DNA from: Haemophilus paracuniculus
Lineage (GTDB): Bacteria > Pseudomonadota > Gammaproteobacteria > Enterobacterales > Pasteurellaceae
DNA length: 64,000 bases
Assembly (NCBI RefSeq): GCF_002015115.1
Contig: NZ_MUYA01000008.1
Coordinates: forward strand, 139,839-203,838
Reading direction: 5' to 3'
This document shows, in pieces, positions 1 through 8,758 of this stretch. The notes below the pieces were generated by a model. It saw nothing but the letters and a program-made list of their open reading frames with translations, ran no database searches and had not been told where the DNA came from. Position numbers and translations under genes: made by a program. The first letter of the stretch is position 1, and every line of letters begins with the position of its first letter.

Positions 1-190
1 GCTCAATCGTTTGGCGAATCACTTTGGCACAAATTTGCCAGAGTTGCGACATATCTCGCTCGGCATAGCCCGCCTGCTCGCTAATCACCGCCACGCCCTG
101 CCGAACGCTCGCCACCGCTTCGCCTTTTTGGCTAAATAGCACCGCTTTAATAAAAGTGCCGCCGCAATCAATCCCAAGAAAATAGTGCAT
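1..190 (-). CDS. lyxK: L-xylulose / 3-keto-L-gulonate kinase, FGGY family (partial, N-terminus)
   Basis: Only the first 63 codons are inside the window; the gene runs off the left edge. The start is ATG at 190-188. The product opens with an FGGY sugar-kinase phosphate loop, GIDCGGTFIKAVLF, at residues 6-19. It is the last gene seen in the minus-strand yia block, directly after the transporter gene yiaO. In the known pathway this kinase phosphorylates 3-keto-L-gulonate or L-xylulose made by YiaK. The family and start are clear; the exact substrate is inferred from the neighbours. Confidence 0.85.
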   Translation of the reverse strand, partial: MHYFLGIDCGGTFIKAVLFSQKGEAVASVRQGVAVISEQAGYAERDMSQLWQICAKVIRQTIE

Positions 191-259
191 ATCCGTTCCT
201 CATTGATAACAAGGGGTAGGATTTCGCATATTTTTCGCAAAATCCCACCGCTTGCAACG

Positions 260-1246
260 CTATTTCGCCAAGGCGTCAATCTGTTTCACTAAGTCATCGC
301 CGTGTTTGTCGATAAAGGCTTTACGCACATCGGCTTCGATAACGGCTTTGAATGGGGCTTGGTCGATTTGTTCGATCACTTCCACGCCTGCTTTGCGTAA
401 CTTGGCGATGATCTCTTTTTCATTGTCGATATTGAGCTGACGCTGATATTGCCCCGCTTCTTTGGCGGCGGTTTCAATCGCTTGCTGTAATTCAGGCGAG
501 AGGGCGTCAAATTTCGCTTTGTTCATTACCACGATCAAAGGGGTGTAGCCGTGATTGGTGAGGCTGAGGTGTTTTTGCACCTCAAACAATTTAGACGACC
601 AGAAAATACCGATTGGGTGCTCTTGGGCATCAACCGCTTTGGTTTCGAGGGCTGTGTAAAGCTCGGCTAATGGCATAGGCACGGGGTTCGCCCCAAATAG
701 GCTAAATGCTTGAATATACATCGGATTTTGGTTGGTTCGCACTTTCAAGCCTTTAATATGATCGGGTTGCGTAACCGCATTTTTCGAGTTGGAAAAAGCA
801 CGGAAACCCACGTCCCAGAACGCTAATCCTTTCAGCCCTTGCTGTTCGAGGGATTTCAATAATCCCTGCCCGATTTCGCCATCTAGCACTTTGAAAGCGT
901 GTTCACGATCTTTGAAAATAAAAGGAATATCGATCACGTTTAACTTCGGTTCTAAGCCCGTGAAGTTTGGCGAGCCAGACATTTCAAGGTCAATCGTGCC
1001 GCCTCGCACCGCACTGATCATTGTTTGAGCGTTACCCAAAGTACTGTCGGGGAACAGGCTCAATTTCAATTCGCCTTTCGATTTCTCTTTCAACAATTCG
1101 TTAAATTTTTTGGCGGCGATATGTTGGGTATCGCTGCGTGGGGCTTCATAGCCAAACCGCAAGGTGGTTTCCGCCACCGCCGTACCAGCAAAAAGACAGG
1201 CAGAAGCAATCAAACTTGCCAACATTTTACGATTAAACATTTTCAT
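260..1246 (-). CDS. yiaO: TRAP transporter solute-binding protein for 2,3-diketo-L-gulonate
   Basis: Periplasmic DctP-family binding protein of 328 residues. Residues 1-25 form a Sec signal peptide with a likely cut after AVA. I place the start at ATG 1246 because an AGGAGAA ribosome site lies just upstream; a longer in-frame reading begins 12 codons earlier but lacks such a site. The body carries typical TRAP features, for example the NVIDIPFIFKDREHA stretch and NQNPMYIQAF. It follows yiaM and yiaN, the small and large membrane subunits, so the three form one tripartite importer driven by an ion gradient. Substrate assignment rests on the linked yiaK, yiaL and lyxK genes. Confidence 0.9.
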   Translation of the reverse strand: MKMFNRKMLASLIASACLFAGTAVAETTLRFGYEAPRSDTQHIAAKKFNELLKEKSKGELKLSLFPDSTLGNAQTMISAVRGGTIDLEMSGSPNFTGLEPKLNVIDIPFIFKDREHAFKVLDGEIGQGLLKSLEQQGLKGLAFWDVGFRAFSNSKNAVTQPDHIKGLKVRTNQNPMYIQAFSLFGANPVPMPLAELYTALETKAVDAQEHPIGIFWSSKLFEVQKHLSLTNHGYTPLIVVMNKAKFDALSPELQQAIETAAKEAGQYQRQLNIDNEKEIIAKLRKAGVEVIEQIDQAPFKAVIEADVRKAFIDKHGDDLVKQIDALAK

Positions 1247-1303
1247 AACGTTCTCCTTTTTGAGGGTTAAACAATTTGCCAAACTTTGGCGTAATCCGAC
1301 CGC

Positions 1304-2581
1304 TTACTGCAACCAGCCGAGCGGCACTAAAATCAACGAAGGGAAGAAAACGAACGCAAACAGCAAGGCGATCATCATCAACATATAAGGCAAAATCCCT
1401 TTGGCGGCTTGGTCGAATGGCAGTTTAGACACGCCCGTAATCACATTCAGCACATTGCCGACAGGAGGTGTAATCAAGCCAATCGAGGTGTTGAGAATAA
1501 ACAGCACGCCGAAATAAACGGGGTCGATCCCTGCTTCTTGCACCAACGGCATTAGCACAGGGGTTAAAATCAGTACCGTTGGGGTCAGATCCATTACCAT
1601 TCCGATAACAAACACCGCAAGCATAATCACGATCAACAGCAAGGTTGGGCTTTCAATCAACGGTTCTAACAGTTCGGTCATCATTTGCGGCAGTTCTGCA
1701 ACGGTAATCAACCAGCCCGTAACGTTAGCGGCAGCCACGAGGAACATTACCACAGCGGTGGTTTTGGCGGCGGCTAAAATCACACGGTAGAGATCACGGA
1801 ATTTCAACTCACGATAGACAAACAACGATACCACCAACGCATAGAAAGTCGCCACTGCCCCTGCTTCCGTTGGGGTAAACATTCCCGAGCGGAAACCGCC
1901 GATAATAATCACAGGCAACAACAACGCCCAAATGCTGTTTTTGAATGAAATGCAAAGCTCTTGTTTGGTCGCTTTGGAAAAGGTCATCAGGTTGAGCCGT
2001 TTTGCCTGCCACCACCATAATGCGGCTAAACAAACGCCCATTAAAATGCCAGGGAAAATGCCTGCGAGGAAAAGTTTAGTGATCGAGACACCGCTTGCTA
2101 CCCCAAATACGATAAACGGAATGGACGGCGGAATAATCGGAGCGATAATCCCTGCGGTGCCGATTAAACCTGCCGATTTATCCAACGGGTAACCCGTGGT
2201 TTTCATCATTGGCAATAACATTGCGGCAACGGCGGCGGTGTCGGCAATCGCTGAACCTGAAAGGCTTGCCATAATCATCGCTGCCATAATCGCCACAAAG
2301 CCCAAGCCGCCGCGTTTGTGTCCGACTAATTTCATCGGCAGATCGATAATCCGTTTGGATAAACCGCCCTCGTTCATTATTTCGCCAGCCAAGATGAAAA
2401 ACGGAATCGCCATTAACGAGAAACTATCCGCCCCACTCACGAGCTGTTGAGCCAAAATTTGCGGATCGAACAGGTCTAAATGTAACATTAACGCCACACC
2501 ACAAATCAGCAGCGAAAAAGCAACGGGTACGCCCAGCAAAATCGAGCCGAGCAGCACGGAAAGAAAAATCACCACAGTCAT
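1304..2581 (-). CDS. yiaN: TRAP transporter large permease (DctM family)
   Basis: A 425-residue, almost wholly hydrophobic inner-membrane protein with about a dozen membrane segments, the usual length for DctM subunits. Conserved DctM stretches are visible, such as IPFFILAGEIMNEGG near residue 60 and the proline-rich GIIAPIIPPSIPFIVFG. Its start codon overlaps the stop of yiaM by 4 bases (ATGA), which suggests translational coupling of the two membrane subunits. It forms the ion-coupled channel of the YiaMNO importer. Confidence 0.92.
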   Translation of the reverse strand: MTVVIFLSVLLGSILLGVPVAFSLLICGVALMLHLDLFDPQILAQQLVSGADSFSLMAIPFFILAGEIMNEGGLSKRIIDLPMKLVGHKRGGLGFVAIMAAMIMASLSGSAIADTAAVAAMLLPMMKTTGYPLDKSAGLIGTAGIIAPIIPPSIPFIVFGVASGVSITKLFLAGIFPGILMGVCLAALWWWQAKRLNLMTFSKATKQELCISFKNSIWALLLPVIIIGGFRSGMFTPTEAGAVATFYALVVSLFVYRELKFRDLYRVILAAAKTTAVVMFLVAAANVTGWLITVAELPQMMTELLEPLIESPTLLLIVIMLAVFVIGMVMDLTPTVLILTPVLMPLVQEAGIDPVYFGVLFILNTSIGLITPPVGNVLNVITGVSKLPFDQAAKGILPYMLMMIALLFAFVFFPSLILVPLGWLQ

Positions 2582-3063
2582 TGCGTTTCCCCTTTAATCA
2601 AAACGGTAAAATTTGAGACCAAACGCACCGCTAACAAGATGCCGATCAGCCCGCTTGCAATCACGCTGGCGAGAAAAGTAATCCCCTGCGGTAAGCCTGA
2701 AATCGGGGCGATATTGGTTAAATTAAGCTGGAATTGCACCCAACTGCCGACCAAAATCAAATAGCAACAAAAGAGCATTGCCCCGTCAGTGATCAGGCGT
2801 AACAGCTTTTGTTTGACCGCCGAGAGTTTTGAGGTGAGCAAGGTTACATTCACGTGTAAATTTTCATTAAACGCCAGCACCGCCCCTAAAAAAGCCAACC
2901 AGACGAACAGGTAGCGAGAAACTTCTTCGGTTACATTGATACTGCTGTTAAATCCATAACGCAGCACCACATTGACAAACACCAACAGCGACATCGCCGA
3001 CAAAATCAACACCACCAAAAATTCCAGCACACGGCTCACGGAAGCAATCAACGGTTTCATCAT
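2578..3063 (-). CDS. yiaM: TRAP transporter small permease (DctQ family)
   Basis: A 161-residue protein with four predicted membrane helices and the DctQ signature region NVTEEVSRYLFVWLAFLGA around residues 42-60. The start ATG directly abuts the yiaL stop codon (TAAATG), with a second in-frame ATG next to it. It overlaps yiaN by four bases. It is the partner of YiaN in the membrane complex that takes substrate from YiaO. Confidence 0.9.
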   Translation of the reverse strand: MMKPLIASVSRVLEFLVVLILSAMSLLVFVNVVLRYGFNSSINVTEEVSRYLFVWLAFLGAVLAFNENLHVNVTLLTSKLSAVKQKLLRLITDGAMLFCCYLILVGSWVQFQLNLTNIAPISGLPQGITFLASVIASGLIGILLAVRLVSNFTVLIKGETQ

Positions 3064-3537
3064 TTACCCCTCAATTTCGCTCATTGCGATTTTGACCACC
3101 ACTTTGCGGATTTCGCTTTGCTCGCCGTGAATGCAGGCTGGGCGATGAATATCTTCGGGAAAAAATACCGCAAAACTACCCGCTTGCATTATCAAATCGC
3201 TCTCATTTTCCGCCGATTGATAACGCAAAATATCCCGTTCCGCCGAATAAGGAATCGCAATCGGATTGTTGCCTAAATCGGGGGCAAAACCGATAATCTC
3301 GTTGCCTCGGTGCAGATATTGCACATCAAGATAATGGCGATGCACTTCGGGCAAAATCTCGGCTTTCGGCTGGGTGGTTAAGTCCAACACTTGCACATAA
3401 ATGCGGTCGCCTTTTAGCGGATAACGCCCCACGTCAAGCTGATCAAAATCGGTGTTTTTGAGGTAATTCAACGCAAACTGAATCGCAGCTGGATACTGTT
3501 TGAGATTTACCGCAGAAAGATGTCCAAAAAACATCAT
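3064..3537 (-). CDS. yiaL: YhcH/YjgK/YiaL family protein (cupin-like)
   Basis: A 157-residue cytoplasmic protein of the YhcH/YjgK/YiaL (DUF386) family, which is cupin-like and often found with sugar-acid TRAP transporters. Family motifs include VQVLDLTTQPKAE and the histidine-rich metal-site regions HRHYLDVQYLHRG and FPEDIHRPACIHG. Two ATG codons lie in tandem; the second has better spacing from an AGGGGG ribosome site, so residue 1 may be the second Met. Its biochemical role is not settled; position between yiaK and yiaM suggests a role in handling diketogulonate or its products. Confidence 0.85.
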   Translation of the reverse strand: MMFFGHLSAVNLKQYPAAIQFALNYLKNTDFDQLDVGRYPLKGDRIYVQVLDLTTQPKAEILPEVHRHYLDVQYLHRGNEIIGFAPDLGNNPIAIPYSAERDILRYQSAENESDLIMQAGSFAVFFPEDIHRPACIHGEQSEIRKVVVKIAMSEIEG

Positions 3538-3584
3538 CGCCCCCTTTGCAAAAATTTGAGAAAATCAGACCGCTTGTAAACGGC

Positions 3585-4583
3585 TTACAGCGATTGCAAC
3601 TTCGCCCACACCCGTTCGTCCACTGGAATGCCGTTCGCAATGTTATCGGCAAGAATGGTGGTAAATTCGTGGCCGGGCAGACGCACTTCCACATTTGGAT
3701 CGGCTCGCTCGGCGGTTTTGACATAATCCATAATCCGAGCCAATTTTTCCGCTTTGGTGTCGCCGTCAATTAAGCGATCGACCTCAATCGCAATAAACAC
3801 CTGCGAAACGCAGTATTCATCATCTTTATCTTCCGTTACGGCAGCGGTGGAAAGCCCGTTTGAGAGCAAGGTGGCGATCATATCTAGCACAATCGACAAG
3901 CCCGATCCTTTCCAAAAACCCGCAGGCAACAAACGGCGGTTTTTCTCAACCGTAGCAGGATCGCGAGTGAGATTGCCCTCATCATCAAAACCTGCGTCCA
4001 CAAAGGTTTGTTTGCCCGCCAAACGATGAACCTCCAACATTCCGTAGGAATACATTGAGCAAGACATATCGACCATTGTGATCGGATTGCTCGGCACGGC
4101 GATAATCAGCGGATTGGTGCCAATTCGACACTCTTTTGCTCCCCACGGTGGCATTACCGCAAGGGCGTTCGTCCAACAAATGCCGATGTAACCTTTTTCC
4201 GCCGCTTGCCAGCCGTAGCTGCCGCCTCGCATCCAGTGGTTCGCATTTTTGAGAGCGACTACGCCGATCCCAAATTGATCGGCAATTTCCATTGCCCGAT
4301 CCATCATTTTTTGAGCGGTTAAATTGCCGATCGCTTGATGAGCGTCCCACTGCTCAATCGCCCCCAACGACAGCACTTTGGTCGGCTCGGCATCGGGGAT
4401 AATATCGCCATTTTCCAACTGCTGAATAAAGCGAGGAAAACGGTTCACACTGTGGGAATACGCCCCCGCTTGAGCGGTGTCGGCAAACACGGTGGCACAC
4501 TGTTCGGCGATTTCTTCTCGCACATTGCGAGCAAGTAACACCCGTTTAAATTCGGCTTTTAAGGCTTGGTAGCTAACTCTCAT
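3585..4583 (-). CDS. yiaK: 2,3-diketo-L-gulonate reductase
   Basis: A 332-residue member of the malate/L-lactate dehydrogenase (LDH2) oxidoreductase family, the same length as E. coli YiaK (DlgD), which reduces 2,3-diketo-L-gulonate to 3-keto-L-gulonate with NADH. I place the start at ATG 4583 (MRVSYQ), preceded by GAGGTCAAG; an earlier in-frame ATG adds eight residues without a better ribosome site. Visible family segments include [19 protein letters not shown] and [16 protein letters not shown]. First gene of the minus-strand operon, divergent from the regulator yiaJ. Confidence 0.92.
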   Translation of the reverse strand: MRVSYQALKAEFKRVLLARNVREEIAEQCATVFADTAQAGAYSHSVNRFPRFIQQLENGDIIPDAEPTKVLSLGAIEQWDAHQAIGNLTAQKMMDRAMEIADQFGIGVVALKNANHWMRGGSYGWQAAEKGYIGICWTNALAVMPPWGAKECRIGTNPLIIAVPSNPITMVDMSCSMYSYGMLEVHRLAGKQTFVDAGFDDEGNLTRDPATVEKNRRLLPAGFWKGSGLSIVLDMIATLLSNGLSTAAVTEDKDDEYCVSQVFIAIEVDRLIDGDTKAEKLARIMDYVKTAERADPNVEVRLPGHEFTTILADNIANGIPVDERVWAKLQSL

Positions 4584-4599
4584 CTTGACCTCTCGATAA

Positions 4600-4725
4600 A
4601 ATTTCATAATATGGAATTAGATTTCATTTTTACTATAAACGGAAAAAGCACAAAGGTTAATCACTTCTTGCTAAATTTGTGATCAAGATCTCGTTTTATT
4701 CGCTAAAATAGCCTGCGGAGGAAAT
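4600..4725. promoter_or_regulatory. Divergent yiaK/yiaJ promoter region with CRP-like site
   Basis: The short gap between the operon and its regulator holds a strong CRP-like palindrome at 4678-4693: TGTGA, six bases, TCTCG, within AATTTGTGATCAAGATCTCG. A candidate -10 for yiaJ, TAAAAT, lies at 4704-4709, and AT-rich -10-like sequences for the operon lie near 4605-4640. Sugar-acid catabolic genes in this family are commonly CRP-dependent. The site is seen in the sequence; its function is inferred. Confidence 0.55.
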
Positions 4726-4729
4726 TTTT

Positions 4730-5515
4730 ATGGCAGAAAAAGATAAAATCGGCGGCAATCAGAGCCTGATTCGAGGGCTAAAACTGATCGATTTGCTAAG
4801 CAATTACCCAAACGGTTGCCCGTTGGCGACCTTGGCGGATTTAGCTCAACTCAATAAAAGCACAGTGCATCGGCTGCTGCAAGGCTTGCAACAAGAGGGC
4901 TTTGTTCAGAGTGCCACCACCGCAGGTAGCTACCGCTTAACCACCAAATGTCTGGCGATTGGGCATAAAATGTTCTCCTCACTCAACATTATTCATCTCG
5001 CTTCACCTCATTTAGAACGCCTTAATCTCACCGTGGGGGAAACGGTCAATTTTTCAATGCGAGAAAAAGATCACGCGATTTTGATCTATAAACTCGAACC
5101 CACCACGGGAATGATGAAAACCCGAGCCTACATCGGGCAGCATCTGCACCTCTATTGTTCCGCAATGGGCAAGCTCTACCTCGCTCACGATCAAACAGAT
5201 TATTTGCAAGATTATTGGTTGCAAAATCAAGGTCATATCCAACCGCTTACCTGCAACACCATTACCGATTTAGCCGAAATGAAACAGAGCCTTGCACAAA
5301 TCAAACAACAAGGTTTTGCAATGGATAACGAAGAAAATGAGCTGGGAGTATCCTGCGTAGCCTGCCCGATTTTTGATTATGAAAATAAGGTCAATTATGC
5401 GGTGTCCATTTCCCTCTCCACCGCCAAATTAAACCAGTTAGGCATTGATTATCTACTTGCTGAATTGCAACAAACCGCCAAAGCGATCTCCGTTGATCTC
5501 GGCTGGAATGAATAA
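4730..5515 (+). CDS. yiaJ: IclR-family transcriptional regulator of the yia block
   Basis: A 261-residue IclR-type repressor. The winged helix-turn-helix occupies about residues 12-75, with the recognition region LADLAQLNKSTVHRLLQGL at roughly 35-55, followed by the C-terminal effector-binding domain (for example NELGVSCVACPIFDYENK). A GGAGGAA ribosome site sits just before the ATG. It is transcribed divergently from yiaK-L-M-N-O-lyxK, the usual arrangement for a local regulator, and matches the role of E. coli YiaJ. The effector is unknown from sequence. Confidence 0.88.
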   Translation: MAEKDKIGGNQSLIRGLKLIDLLSNYPNGCPLATLADLAQLNKSTVHRLLQGLQQEGFVQSATTAGSYRLTTKCLAIGHKMFSSLNIIHLASPHLERLNLTVGETVNFSMREKDHAILIYKLEPTTGMMKTRAYIGQHLHLYCSAMGKLYLAHDQTDYLQDYWLQNQGHIQPLTCNTITDLAEMKQSLAQIKQQGFAMDNEENELGVSCVACPIFDYENKVNYAVSISLSTAKLNQLGIDYLLAELQQTAKAISVDLGWNE

Positions 5516-5895
5516 AGATCATTTTTCTGATCTGTGGATAACTCCTGATCTAAATGGTAGATAAGTTGGGATCTTTGTTGGAATAATCCGATCGTTTTTC
5601 CATTCTGTGGATAACTTTGGATCTTATACACAACTTAGATCCCGTTAGTTGGCAAGATTTTTACACAATATAATCTTCGATAACCTTTTGATTTTCGGTA
5701 ACTTTTTTGAGTTTTCCTCAATTATCCTACGATCTAATAGTAATCATAATAAAGATCTTTATATAAAGATCAGATCTATTCTTAGGGATCTGCTGATCAA
5801 GGGGTGAGATCCTGAAAAAGATCGCAAAATGCCTTTTTACGATCCTGCTTTTTTCGGGTAGAATTGCGATCTTTTTTATGAACCGAATTTAACGA
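5516..5895. other. Probable chromosomal replication origin (oriC)
   Basis: This gene-free stretch holds 17 GATC Dam sites in about 357 bases, far above background. It has two perfect DnaA boxes in the TGTGGATAA orientation (5533-5541 and 5606-5614), one TTATACACA box (5624-5632) and one near match TTTTACACA (5659-5667). On the right lies an AT-rich GATC-bearing region resembling 13-mer unwinding repeats, for example GATCTATTCTTAG near 5771 and the palindrome GATCTTTATATAAAGATC (5754-5771). It sits directly upstream of mnmG, as oriC does in gamma-proteobacteria. Genes to its left run leftward, mnmG and rsmG run rightward. Confidence 0.88.
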
Positions 5896-5904
5896 AGAAT
5901 AAAA

Positions 5905-7797
5905 ATGATTTATCGTGATATTTATGATGTGATTGTGGTCGGTGGTGGCCACGCAGGCACCGAAGCCGCCCTTGCCCCTGCTCGAATGGGGCTAAAAACC
6001 CTGCTTTTAACTCATAATGTGGATACCTTAGGGCAGATGTCTTGCAACCCTGCGATTGGGGGGATTGGTAAGGGGCATTTGGTGAAAGAAATTGACGCAA
6101 TGGGCGGTTTAATGGCGTTGGCGACCGATAAAGCAGGGATCCAATTCCGCACCCTCAATAGCAGTAAAGGCCCTGCGGTGCGTGCTACTCGTGCACAGGC
6201 TGACCGTGTGCTTTACCGTCAAGCGGTGCGAATTGCCCTTGAAAATCAGCCGAATTTGGATATTTTCCAGCAAGAAGTGGTGGATATTTTGGTCGAAAAT
6301 AACCGTGCAGTCGGTGCGGTAACCAAAATGGGCTTAACCTTTAAAGCACGTTCGGTGATTTTAACCGCTGGCACGTTTTTGGCGGGCAAGATCCATATTG
6401 GCTTGGATAATTATGCAGGCGGACGTGCAGGCGATCCTGCCGCAACAATGTTGGCAGATCGTTTGCGTGATCTTAACTTGCTTGTGGATCGCCTCAAAAC
6501 AGGTACGCCACCACGTCTAGACGCTCGCACTATTGATTTTTCGGTGCTTGCCGAACAGCACGGCGATGCGGATCTGCCAGTGTTTTCTTTTATGGGATCT
6601 TTGGATCTGCACCCGCGTCAGATCCCGTGTTACATCACCCACACCAATAACCAAACCCACGATATTATCCGTGCCAACCTCGACCGTAGCCCAATGTACA
6701 CAGGGATTATCGAGGGGATCGGACCGCGTTACTGTCCGTCTATCGAAGATAAAGTAATGCGATTTGGCGACCGTAACGGGCATCAAATTTACCTCGAACC
6801 TGAGGGGCTAACCTCAAACGAAGTCTATCCGAACGGCATTTCCACCAGCTTGCCGTTTGATGTGCAAATGGGGATCGTCAATTCAATGAAAGGCTTGGAA
6901 AAAACCCGCATTATCAAACCAGGCTATGCGATTGAATACGACTATTTCGACCCTCGCGATCTCAAACCGACTCTTGAAACCAAAGCGATTGACGGCTTGT
7001 TCTTCGCAGGGCAAATCAACGGCACCACCGGTTACGAAGAAGCTGCTGCACAGGGCTTGTTGGCAGGGATTAACGCAGGTTTGCAGGTGCAAGGCAAAGA
7101 GGCGTGGTATCCAACCCGCGATCTCGCCTACACGGGCGTGTTGGTGGACGACCTCTGCACCCTCGGCACCAAAGAGCCGTACCGCGTATTTACCTCGCGT
7201 GCCGAATATCGCCTGTTGTTGCGTGAAGATAACGCCGACATTCGCCTCACCCCAATCGCTCACCAACTTGGCTTGATTGATGAAGCACGCTGGGCGAGAT
7301 TTAATCAAAAAATGGACAATATCGAGAAAGAGCGTGAGCGTTTGAAACAGATCTGGATTCATCCGCAATCCCCTCATTTAGACGCTGTTAATCAGATTGT
7401 GAGCAGTCCGCTCACCCGTGAAGCAAGCGGTGAGGATCTGCTTCGCCGCCCAGAAATGAGTTATGAAAAATTAACCCAAATAGAAGCCTTCGCCCCAGCG
7501 TTGGACGACAAACAAGCGGCGGAACAAGTGGAAATTTCGATTAAATATCAAGGCTATATCGAACATCAATACGCCGAAATCGAACGCCACAAACGCCACG
7601 AAAACACCCTCATTCCACCGCAATTTGACTACGACAAAGTGGAAAGCCTCTCAAACGAAGTGCGAGCCAAGCTAATGCAGCACCGCCCCGTATCCATCGG
7701 GCAAGCTTCCCGTATTTCAGGCATCACCCCCGCGGCGATTTCCATCTTGCTGGTTAATCTCAAAAAGCAAGGAATGTTAAAACGAGGGGAACTCTAA
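5905..7797 (+). CDS. mnmG: tRNA uridine 5-carboxymethylaminomethyl modification enzyme MnmG
   Basis: A 630-residue FAD protein that, with MnmE, adds the carboxymethylaminomethyl group to wobble uridine 34 of certain tRNAs. The FAD-binding loop [12 protein letters not shown] is at residues 11-22, and [22 protein letters not shown] follows. The C-terminal GidA-associated helical domain ends with the [21 protein letters not shown] segment. Length and order (oriC, mnmG, rsmG) are typical. A perfect USS inverted pair follows the stop and probably terminates transcription. Confidence 0.97.
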   Translation: MIYRDIYDVIVVGGGHAGTEAALAPARMGLKTLLLTHNVDTLGQMSCNPAIGGIGKGHLVKEIDAMGGLMALATDKAGIQFRTLNSSKGPAVRATRAQADRVLYRQAVRIALENQPNLDIFQQEVVDILVENNRAVGAVTKMGLTFKARSVILTAGTFLAGKIHIGLDNYAGGRAGDPAATMLADRLRDLNLLVDRLKTGTPPRLDARTIDFSVLAEQHGDADLPVFSFMGSLDLHPRQIPCYITHTNNQTHDIIRANLDRSPMYTGIIEGIGPRYCPSIEDKVMRFGDRNGHQIYLEPEGLTSNEVYPNGISTSLPFDVQMGIVNSMKGLEKTRIIKPGYAIEYDYFDPRDLKPTLETKAIDGLFFAGQINGTTGYEEAAAQGLLAGINAGLQVQGKEAWYPTRDLAYTGVLVDDLCTLGTKEPYRVFTSRAEYRLLLREDNADIRLTPIAHQLGLIDEARWARFNQKMDNIEKERERLKQIWIHPQSPHLDAVNQIVSSPLTREASGEDLLRRPEMSYEKLTQIEAFAPALDDKQAAEQVEISIKYQGYIEHQYAEIERHKRHENTLIPPQFDYDKVESLSNEVRAKLMQHRPVSIGQASRISGITPAAISILLVNLKKQGMLKRGEL

Positions 7798-7800
7798 ACA

Positions 7801-7856
7801 CAAGCGGTCAGTTTTGGCAAAAATTTTGTGGGAACTGACCGCTTGTTTATTCAATC
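7801..7856 (+). terminator. USS inverted pair, likely terminator after mnmG
   Basis: CAAGCGGTCAGTT at 7801-7813 is repeated as its exact complement AACTGACCGCTTG at 7833-7845, giving a 13-bp stem with a 19-base loop followed by a T-rich stretch. Paired uptake sequences acting as terminators are well known in Pasteurellaceae. Confidence 0.7.
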
Positions 7857-7865
7857 TAGCAAGTC

Positions 7866-7967
7866 TTAATAACCCTGCTCGCCAAGATCTTTGTAACGTT
7901 CGCAACCTGCTTGACTGCCATTATAATGACTGTCCTTAAAAGGACTACTAAACCCCCTCGCTCGATC
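7866..7967 (-). pseudogene. Possible gene relic: 33-codon open frame without a start
   Basis: The gap between mnmG and rsmG (7798-8092) has no intact gene. On the minus strand an open frame ends at a stop at 7866-7868 and reads back to an in-frame stop at 7968-7970. It contains no Met start. Its translation (ending SQAGCERYKDLGEQGY) has protein-like composition and includes one Cys, so it may be the 3' remnant of a lost gene. I do not recognise it, and chance cannot be ruled out. Confidence 0.25.
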
Positions 7968-8092
7968 TTAGATAGGGTGTTGGATATTATTTGATCAATA
8001 AAACCAAAAACGAAGCACGCAAAACACCCAACGACAAGCGGTCGGTTTTTCGGTAAAATTTACCCATTTTTGAAAAAGAAAGGATTTGCTCA

Positions 8093-8707
8093 ATGTTCGC
8101 CAAATTAGACCGCTTGCTAACGCAGGCGGAAATTTCTCTTACCGATCAGCAAAAAACGCAACTGGTTGATTTTGTTAAACTTTTGGATAAGTGGAACAAA
8201 GCCTACAACCTCACGTCCGTGCGTAACCCCGATGAAATGTTGGTCAAGCACATTATGGATAGCCTCGTAGTCAGCCGCCATTTGCAGGGGCAACATTTTA
8301 TTGATGTTGGCACAGGGCCGGGCTTACCGGGGATTCCGCTGGCGATTGCCAACCCTGATAAACAGTTCGTCCTGCTCGACAGCCTCGGCAAGCGGATTAC
8401 CTTTATCAAAAACGCCCTGCGTGAACTCGGCATTCACAACGTAACCGCCGTGCAAAGCCGTGTGGAAGCATACATCGAACAGCAATTTGACGGTGTGTTG
8501 AGCCGTGCCTTTGCCTCCCTCAACGATATGGTGGCGTGGTGCTATCACCTGCCGAACGCAAGCGGTCGTTTCTACGCCCTCAAAGGTATCTACCAACCCG
8601 AAGAAGTGGCAGAAATCGAGCAAGCCGTGGCGTTGGTGGACGTGCTCCCCCTCAATGTGCCAGAGCTGGTCGGCGAGCGAAATTTGGTGGTGTTGGCAAA
8701 AGGCTAA
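8093..8707 (+). CDS. rsmG: 16S rRNA (guanine527-N7)-methyltransferase RsmG
   Basis: A 204-residue methyltransferase, normal length for RsmG (GidB). The SAM-binding motif [17 protein letters not shown] lies at about residues 68-84. The substrate-side segments [13 protein letters not shown] and YALKG are present. It modifies G527 of 16S rRNA. It follows mnmG as in most gamma-proteobacteria, but a 295-base gap with a terminator-like hairpin separates them, so it probably has its own promoter. Unlike E. coli, atpI does not follow. Confidence 0.96.
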   Translation: MFAKLDRLLTQAEISLTDQQKTQLVDFVKLLDKWNKAYNLTSVRNPDEMLVKHIMDSLVVSRHLQGQHFIDVGTGPGLPGIPLAIANPDKQFVLLDSLGKRITFIKNALRELGIHNVTAVQSRVEAYIEQQFDGVLSRAFASLNDMVAWCYHLPNASGRFYALKGIYQPEEVAEIEQAVALVDVLPLNVPELVGERNLVVLAKG

Positions 8708-8712
8708 AACAA

Positions 8713-8753
8713 GCGGTAAGATCAGCGAAAATTTTGCGATCTTGCCGTTTTTT
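8713..8753 (+). terminator. Intrinsic terminator after rsmG
   Basis: CGGTAAGATC at 8714-8723 pairs with GATCTTGCCG at 8738-8747 (one G-U pair) and is followed by six T residues. It contains a USS core. It ends only six bases before the anmK start, so anmK may depend on read-through or an internal promoter. Confidence 0.6.
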
Positions 8754-8758
8754 ATGGA

